Assembly: GCF_017303215.1 (NCBI RefSeq)
Contig: NZ_JAEMWU010000001.1
Span: 558,001 to 622,000 of the forward strand
DNA length: 64,000 nt
Reading direction: 5' to 3'
From: Microbacterium esteraromaticum
Lineage (GTDB): Bacteria; Actinomycetota; Actinomycetes; Actinomycetales; Microbacteriaceae
Of the stretch, positions 59,118 through 64,000 are shown one piece after another. Position numbers and translations under genes: made by a program. Position 1 is the stretch's first letter, and the number at the start of each line of letters is the position of its first letter. The notes under the pieces were generated by a model. It was not told the origin of the DNA, made no database searches, and saw only the letters and a list, made by a program, of their open reading frames with translations.

Positions 59118-59996
59118 TCAGCGTGTGAACGTCGGCACGACGGGCACCGGCACAGGACGCTCACCGTTGACACGGATCTTGCTGTCACGCCAAAAGTCCA
59201 ACGCTCTGTTCGCGGCATGGGCGCCGAAGGAAACCACGCTCGCGAGCCAACTAGTGTGCGTTGAGAGGACGCCTGTAAGCACATTCCCCTCGACGTCTGT
59301 CGGGGCGAACTCCAGCACTGATGCTCCGCGCCGAAACGAAGGATGGGTAAAGCCGCTCGCAAGACGCCAGATCACGACGAGTTCATCTTTCTCAAGCCCC
59401 ATCGTCTCGCTGGCATGCCTGACGATGAACTCCCAGCCGGGAAGCGCGTTCTCATACTCGTCTCGCTCGATGGAGTTTGCATCACCCACGGCACGAATGA
59501 GTGCCTTGTGCTTTTGCTGGCGAAGCGCTTCCGAACGCCGAAGCCGCTGCTCGTCTGAGACGCTGCGACCTTTGAGCGCGCTATTGGTCAGAGCCTTCTC
59601 GTGGATCAACTCATCGTGAGCCGCTTGCAGTCGTCGCAACACGCGACTCCGCCGATCCGGTCCACTCATGACCCATAGAGCCATGCTGGCGCTCTCGACC
59701 TGTGCTCGCACCAACGGGTACATGGCCATGAGTGGGAGCTCCATGGTGCCGTCTTCGCTTCGCGTCATGGCGCACATCGATCGCCCGAGATCGACGGCTT
59801 GCACAAGGCAATAGGCAACGAACTGTTCCACCTGTAACGGGTTGGTGGCCGTGTTGTCGGCGCCCATGACCGAGGCCGCCTGCGCCCGCGCGGCCTGTAC
59901 GCGTTCGTGGGTCTCATTGAGCGCCGCTTGCCTCGTGAGCGCGAGCTCGAAGATTGCAGAGCTCTCCGCATCCTCACCGATCAAAATATTGCCCAC
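59118..59996 (-). CDS. Uncharacterised all-helical protein
   Basis: 292 aa, predicted mainly helical, no signal or membrane segment. The run ALWVMSGPDRRSRVLRRLQAA and the end IWRLASGFTHPSFR show a pattern of charged helices with a Ser/Thr-His pair as in DUF5677-like or HEPN-related proteins, but I cannot assign a family. GTG 59996 is chosen (GCGAGGAACT just upstream). It sits between the ApeA-like and Mrr-like genes. Confidence 0.5.
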   Translation of the reverse strand: MGNILIGEDAESSAIFELALTRQAALNETHERVQAARAQAASVMGADNTATNPLQVEQFVAYCLVQAVDLGRSMCAMTRSEDGTMELPLMAMYPLVRAQVESASMALWVMSGPDRRSRVLRRLQAAHDELIHEKALTNSALKGRSVSDEQRLRRSEALRQQKHKALIRAVGDANSIERDEYENALPGWEFIVRHASETMGLEKDELVVIWRLASGFTHPSFRRGASVLEFAPTDVEGNVLTGVLSTHTSWLASVVSFGAHAANRALDFWRDSKIRVNGERPVPVPVVPTFTR

Positions 59997-60341
59997 AGTT
60001 CCTCGCTCTGCCGTGCCGCCAATTATCAGGTTACGAGACGCGCGTGTCAAAGAAATGAGTTGACGTCTTTGCCGAGCGATATGACCAGCACCACATCGTG
60101 ATCGTGAGCCCGAACGCGAATGGTTGGATAAGTCACAGAGGACTTTCGTGCATCCGCGCTGGACCGGTGCCTTGGTGCTTGGTGTTGCCTCCGCCGGGAC
60201 TGTGATCTCGACGCTTTGCGATATCACCAGCCGCCAGGGGGAGTGTGGCCGGTCGGCTTGAGTGTTTCGTCGGGTGGGCCCCGCTATGGTGACCTCAGGG
60301 TGCGAGCATGGTCGCATCGCTAACGATGAAAGCGGGCTCTG
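59997..60341. other. Divergent promoter region of the Mrr-like gene
   Basis: 345 bp with no credible gene on either strand. A small hairpin TGCGA-GCATGG-TCGCA lies at 60301-60316, 26 bp before the next ATG, and TATGGT near 60284 could be a -10 element. Probably holds both divergent promoters. Confidence 0.4.
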
Positions 60342-62045
60342 ATGACACGCGTCGCTTGGGAACGATATGAGGGCAATGACATCGAAGCTGTCGTCGCGAT
60401 GCTCATCAACCTGAAACGCCCAAACTCTGTGCGCATCACACCGTCAAGAGGCGATGGCGGAGTCGATATCCTCGACAGAGGCGCGGCCGCGAAGGGCGGC
60501 GACGTCGTGTATCAGGTCAAGCGCTACACAGGGCCGCTCTCAACGACTCAACAGAAGAACGTCGAGGAGTCATGGACTCGGCTACAAACCGACCCCCGGT
60601 GGGCGACACTCGACGTCCAGGAATGGCATCTAGTGACGCCTTGGGATCCGACACCCGAAGCTGAAGCTTGGCTACAAGGCCTCGACGACAGCGCGCACAC
60701 TGTCGTCTGGCACGGCCTGACCTACATCGAGGCCCTCGCCGCAAAGTACCCAGAAGTCATTGACTACTACCTGGAGGGTGGTAAGAGCCGCATTGAAGAG
60801 GCCTACCAAGCAGTCGTTGCCCTGCTCGCCCCAGCCGACGCAAGTCAGACACTGGATGTCCCCACCGTTTCATCCAAGTTGGCGAAAGCGTTAACAGTTC
60901 TCGACGGCGACCCCCACTACCGGTACGAGCTCCGGCTAGGGGACGGAGAGCTGCCGGGCCTGATCAAAAGGCCGAATCTGATGATGACATGGATCCAATC
61001 CGACGGCCCGGGCAAGAAGTGGCAGGCCGTCGACGTCATCGCTCGATGCGCAGCCTCGGCAACTGAGCGTCCTATCGTGATATCCGGAACTGTGAGTGCA
61101 GAAGGCGGCTCTGATCTGGCGACGGCTCTTCAAGATTTCTTCGACTACGGCGCACCGTTTGCGGCACCGGCTGGGGCTTTTGCAGGCAGTATCGACGCGC
61201 CCGGCGGACTCGGCGGGCCCCTGACGAATGCGGCGATGCAAGTCCTTCCGGTTGATGATGAGGTGGGAGCTGACCCGGACCTCATCCTCACCGTCCGCAC
61301 CGCCGAGGGTGTGACGATCGCTGAGACCGAGGTAACCCGTGTTGAGCGAAGCGAGGGTACGAAAGGCCTCCGCGTGGTGTTACAACAGAAAAACAACGTC
61401 TTCGCGATCGAGGACCGCTACACAGCGTCGGAGGGCGGGAAACGACAGTTCCGCTTCGGTGACTACTCGAACCAGCCCGCGCTTGACGTACGCAACGCTT
61501 TGGCCTTCATCACATCAGCATCGCCGCCGAACTCTGTCCACGTACGGCGGAAAGGCGCCCCTCCTCTGAGTGCGACGGTCGATCCGAACTGGATCATCGC
61601 CTTCCCTGATGAGATTCGCGAGGTCCTCGATGGCATCGCGGTTCCCGTTGACGCGCTTGCACGTTTACAACAGCACACGGGCGCCATCGTCCGAGTTCCA
61701 GACCTGACCGAGACCACCTTCGCTCAGGTTGCAGAGTGGCGTCGCGCGGCCACAATCCTCGAGGGGAAGGAGGCCATAGCTGCTTACCCCGAGGCGCACG
61801 CCCTGGGGGTCGAGCTACCTGCGGAGGTCGACACGATTTCGGGCCCACTGGCAATCGAAGTCCCTCTTGACGTGGTGATAGGCCAGCAGAAGATCCACTT
61901 CGGCACGGCTCTGATGTGGATCGAAGACGCAACCATCCTCGAACGACGCGAAGTCGAAGGTCGTTTGGTGCATTGGCTCACGACCCCCAACAGGCGCATC
62001 CGATTCTCCTTACCTAAGGACCATTTAGGCGACACAGCAGGTTGA
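60342..62045 (+). CDS. Mrr-like nuclease fused to an unrecognised C-terminal region
   Basis: 567 aa. The first ~135 residues form an Mrr-type PD-(D/E)XK core: helix WERYEGNDIEAVVAML, then GDGGVDI near 37-43 and YQVKRY near 58-63. Residues ~165-567 include an adenine-nucleotide-like region without a Walker motif and several beta-rich segments (VLQQKNNVFAIEDRYTASEGGKRQFRFGDYS); I do not recognise any family. It could be a restriction-type effector with its own sensor. ATG 60342 has only a weak ribosome site. It ends 26 bp from the IS3 terminal repeat. Confidence 0.55.
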   Translation: MTRVAWERYEGNDIEAVVAMLINLKRPNSVRITPSRGDGGVDILDRGAAAKGGDVVYQVKRYTGPLSTTQQKNVEESWTRLQTDPRWATLDVQEWHLVTPWDPTPEAEAWLQGLDDSAHTVVWHGLTYIEALAAKYPEVIDYYLEGGKSRIEEAYQAVVALLAPADASQTLDVPTVSSKLAKALTVLDGDPHYRYELRLGDGELPGLIKRPNLMMTWIQSDGPGKKWQAVDVIARCAASATERPIVISGTVSAEGGSDLATALQDFFDYGAPFAAPAGAFAGSIDAPGGLGGPLTNAAMQVLPVDDEVGADPDLILTVRTAEGVTIAETEVTRVERSEGTKGLRVVLQQKNNVFAIEDRYTASEGGKRQFRFGDYSNQPALDVRNALAFITSASPPNSVHVRRKGAPPLSATVDPNWIIAFPDEIREVLDGIAVPVDALARLQQHTGAIVRVPDLTETTFAQVAEWRRAATILEGKEAIAAYPEAHALGVELPAEVDTISGPLAIEVPLDVVIGQQKIHFGTALMWIEDATILERREVEGRLVHWLTTPNRRIRFSLPKDHLGDTAG

Positions 62046-62067
62046 GGTGGCCCACCCCGGTTGACGG

Positions 62068-62070
62068 AGC
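62068..62070. repeat. Possible 3-bp target-site duplication (left copy)
   Basis: AGC here and at 63414-63416 directly border the two IS terminal repeats. Three bases match the usual IS3-family duplication length but could be coincidence (1 in 64). Confidence 0.4.
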
Positions 62071-62121
62071 TGACTCGCCCCGGTGTGTCCCGAGACAGGA
62101 TTCCTTGGAAGGATCTGTCTC

Positions 62122-62445
62122 ATGGGACGTCCCAGTAAGTATCCGCGCGAGCTTCGTGAGCGCGCTGTCCGTATGGTCGCCGAGGTGCGAGCCGACTATC
62201 CGAGCGAGTATCAGGCGATGACCGCGGTCGCGCAGATGCTCGGCATAGGTTCGCCGGAAACGATCCGCACCTGGATCCGTCGGGAGCAGGTCGACGCGGG
62301 AGACCGGCCGGGTGTGACGACTGACGCGACAGTGGAGATCAAGCGCCTGAAGCGGGAGAACGCCGAGCTGCGGCGGGCGAACGAGATCTTGAAGGCGGCT
62401 TCAGCTTTCTTCGCGGCCGAACTCGACCGGCCACACAAGCGATAG
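62122..62445 (+). CDS. IS3 family transposase OrfA
   Basis: 107 aa, DNA-binding part of an IS3 transposase: MGRPSKYPRELRERAVRMVAEV, a helix-turn-helix in AQMLGIGSPETIRTWIRR, and a leucine-zipper-like EIKRLKRENAELRRANEIL before the end. ATG 62122 is chosen; an ATG 39 nt upstream would include the element end. Its stop at 62443 lies one base from the -1 frame of orfB. Confidence 0.9.
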   Translation: MGRPSKYPRELRERAVRMVAEVRADYPSEYQAMTAVAQMLGIGSPETIRTWIRREQVDAGDRPGVTTDATVEIKRLKRENAELRRANEILKAASAFFAAELDRPHKR

Positions 62446-63374
62446 TCGCCTTCATCGACGAACACAAGGACCGCACCGAGGGTGGGATCCGATGGGGTGT
62501 CGAGTCGATCTGCGCCGTGCTCACCCAGCACGGCGTGTAGGTCGCCCCATCGACCTACTACGACGCCTGCGGGCGCGGACCGTCATCTCAGGCCGTGTCG
62601 GATGAGCGGTGGAAGCCGATCATCGTGGCCGCGTGGCAGGCGCACCGCAAGGTGCTCGGGGCCCGCAAGCTCTGGTTGCGGCTGCGCCGTGACGGGCACG
62701 ACATCGCGCGCTGCACGGTCGAGCGTCTCATGCGTGAGCTCGGGATCGCCGGCGTGCTCCGTGGGAAGCGGAAACGCCCTGTCGACACGGATCCACGCGA
62801 GACCCGCCCCGCGGACCTCGTCGACCGGCACTTCGCCCGGTTCCGCACAAACCAGCTCTGGGTCGCCGACTTCACCTACGTGTGGACCTGGTCCGGTTGG
62901 GTCTACGTCGCATTCGTCTTCGACGCGCACTCCCGCCGCATCATCGGATGGCGCGCCGCGACGAGCATGACCACCCCGCTCGTGCTCGACTGCCTCGACA
63001 TGGCGCTCTTCACCCGCCGCCGCGAAGACATCACAGGGTTCGCCGGGCTCACGCACCACACCGACGCGGGCAGCGTCTACACGTCAATCGCCTTCACCGA
63101 CCGGCTCGTCTACGAAGGCATCGACCCGTCCGTCGGATCCGTCGGCGACGCCTACGACAACTCCCTCGCGGAGTCGCAGATCGGGCTCTACAAGTCCGAA
63201 CTCATCCACCACGAGGGTCCCTGGCGAGACGTCGATCAGGTCGAGGCAGCGACCGCGTCCTGGGTGCTCTGGTTCAACACCGAACGCCCCCACGGCTCCA
63301 TAGACGACCTCACGCCCCTCGAGGTCGAGCAACTCGACTACGCTCGCAACGAACCGGTCACGAGAGCCGGCTGA
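62442..63374 (+). pseudogene. IS3 family transposase OrfB with internal TAG
   Basis: Frame from 62442 (-1 relative to orfA) encodes the IS3 integrase-type transposase: IVAFIDEHKDRTEGGIRWG..., then a TAG at 62538-62540 where relatives have a glutamine in HGVQVAPSTYY, then the rve core with DDE residues in WVADFTYV, HHTDAGS and NSLAESQIG. CAG to TAG is one transition. The part after the stop (from ~62595) retains the DDE core but not the full N-terminus. Confidence 0.82.
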
Positions 63375-63413
63375 CACCAGCAAAACACTCTCCGGACATG
63401 CCGGGGCGAGTCA

Positions 63414-63416
63414 AGC
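63414..63416. repeat. Possible 3-bp target-site duplication (right copy)
   Basis: AGC directly follows the right terminal repeat of the IS3 element and equals the three bases before its left repeat. Confidence 0.4.
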
Positions 63417-63727
63417 GCTCCGGGCTGTGCCCACAATTGGTCCACCTGGCCGCCGTAGTCCAGCCACAGCACTTCCCACCGTTCCTCCTGGGACTCGCAC
63501 CAAACGTGGGAGCGGGTGCGGCGCCAGTAGTACATCGCTGGCGTGGAGCGATGCCGGATGCCCTTGGAGGTGCGTACCCTCAGTGGGTCGATGGCGGTCC
63601 AGTCACGCTCGTCGAGTTCCCGGTCGACGACGGCGTACTCCTGGAGAGCCGACGAGTTGCGAGGGGTGTCTTGGCTCGCACGAGGGATCCAATGGAGCTC
63701 GGCATGACGAGATCTGCGTCGAGCCAT
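63414..63727 (-). pseudogene. Truncated gene with TnsA-endonuclease-like features, cut by the IS3 element
   Basis: About 105 residues survive from ATG 63727: MARRRSRHAELHWIPRASQD, then RTSKGIRHRSTPAMYY, SHVWCESQEERWEVLWLDY and GGQVDQLWAQPGAL, where the IS3 element begins. HxE-to-GGxVxxLWxQP resembles the N-terminal catalytic region of TnsA-like transposon endonucleases. Rejoining the flanks across the IS gives only ~16 more codons before a stop, so the rest was probably deleted. ATG 63760 or 63757 are alternative starts. Confidence 0.5.
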
Positions 63728-64000
63728 GATCTGTCTCGCCCCATCGACCGGTCTCATCATGAACCTCGTCTCGCTTGCCGTGTGTTGTATCGGACTGACA
63801 TTGGAGGCCCGCCACGCGGTCAAGCGCAACTGGTTGAACAACACCGTAGAGCCGCTGGGAGGGCATGAAAGAAGCGCTTGAGGGGGCTGAGCCCGGTGTC
63901 GATCCGGTGCACGCAAATAGGTTTGCTCGTAGATGAGAAGAAGCTGACGAACGCACCGTCATGGGTGGATGAAACCGGTGAGTTTTCAGGCTTTGTCGCC
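63728..64000. other. Right-end sequence with a possible incomplete gene
   Basis: Nothing firm. A plus-strand frame from GTG 63896 (or TTG 63878) stays open to the end of the window, including VDEKKLTNAPSWVDETGEF, and may be the start of a gene continuing beyond 64000. It could belong to the same mobile unit as the truncated TnsA-like gene. Confidence 0.25.

Larger units (their letters stand above)
62071..63413 (+). mobile_element. IS3-family insertion sequence, 1,343 bp
   Basis: The ends are imperfect 20-bp inverted repeats: 62071-62090 begins TGACTCGCCCCGG(T)(G)TGTCC, and 63394-63413 is its near-complement with two mismatches. Between them lie orfA and orfB in the usual IS3 order with a -1 frame relation. 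The AGC flanks on both sides suggest a 3-bp target duplication. orfB has an internal TAG, so this copy is probably immobile unless helped in trans. Confidence 0.85.

Noticed and set aside
1..64000. CRISPR arrays, rRNA genes or a replication origin
   Set aside because: I saw no regularly spaced 20-40-bp repeats, rRNA signatures or DnaA-box clusters anywhere in the window.

Overview
The window looks like chromosomal DNA of a high-GC Gram-positive actinobacterium. GC-biased codons, frequent GTG starts, a class-E-type LAxTG sorting signal, a DUF2520-panC-panB operon and a TerC gene behind a yybP-ykoY (Mn2+) riboswitch all fit Microbacteriaceae, perhaps Microbacterium. That placement is an inference from gene content and style, not from a marker gene. 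Conserved-looking chromosome alternates with two accessory islands rich in anti-phage genes.

Region by region. 0.03-4.3 kb: a drug-exporter-type ABC pair with a divergent TetR regulator, then an SDR dehydrogenase with its own divergent TetR gene. 4.4-17.3 kb: defence island 1. It holds a three-gene cluster of an 8-TM membrane protein, a TRAFAC-like GTPase interrupted by an in-frame TGA, and a small protein. Divergent from it runs a four-gene type I restriction operon (hsdM-hsdS-hsdR-mrr-like), each junction an ATGA overlap. Convergent with that is a macro-like/SIR2 fusion with a PD-(D/E)XK-like partner. 17.4-18.8 kb: a cyclase-family hydrolase and a YjeF_N epimerase. 19.1-33.9 kb: a catabolic cluster, less GC-biased at third codon positions, with a PucR regulator, a LysA-like fold-III PLP enzyme, an amidohydrolase, a complete Dpp-type peptide importer, an S12 serine hydrolase, an S9 peptidase and an N-acyl-D-amino-acid deacylase-like enzyme. 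Together they suggest import and breakdown of modified or D-residue-containing peptides.

33.9-56.1 kb: very GC-rich, core-like DNA. Malate synthase G with a divergent IclR regulator, an acetyl-xylan-type esterase, a pantothenate operon (DUF2520/PanG-like, panC, panB), an SDR-DUF2867 protein, a PadR-AarF pair, a folate-independent methionine synthase operon (DUF1852/MesX, MesD-like core MetE, flavin reductase) with a divergent LysR gene, a ~1,900-residue secreted PHP plus calcineurin-like phosphoesterase with GLUG repeats, a small LAxTG wall protein, and TerC under a Mn riboswitch.

56.3-64.0 kb: defence island 2 and mobile DNA. An AlbA_2-like protein, a split ApeA-like (ApeA N-domain plus HEPN) locus, an uncharacterised helical protein, an Mrr-like nuclease fused to an unrecognised C-terminal region, and an IS3-family element (20-bp terminal repeats, possible 3-bp target duplication, orfB stopped by an internal TAG) that truncates a possible TnsA-like gene. 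The likeliest undescribed biology is the membrane-GTPase cluster, the macro-SIR2 pair, the fused Mrr protein at 60.3 kb, and the peptide-catabolism cluster.
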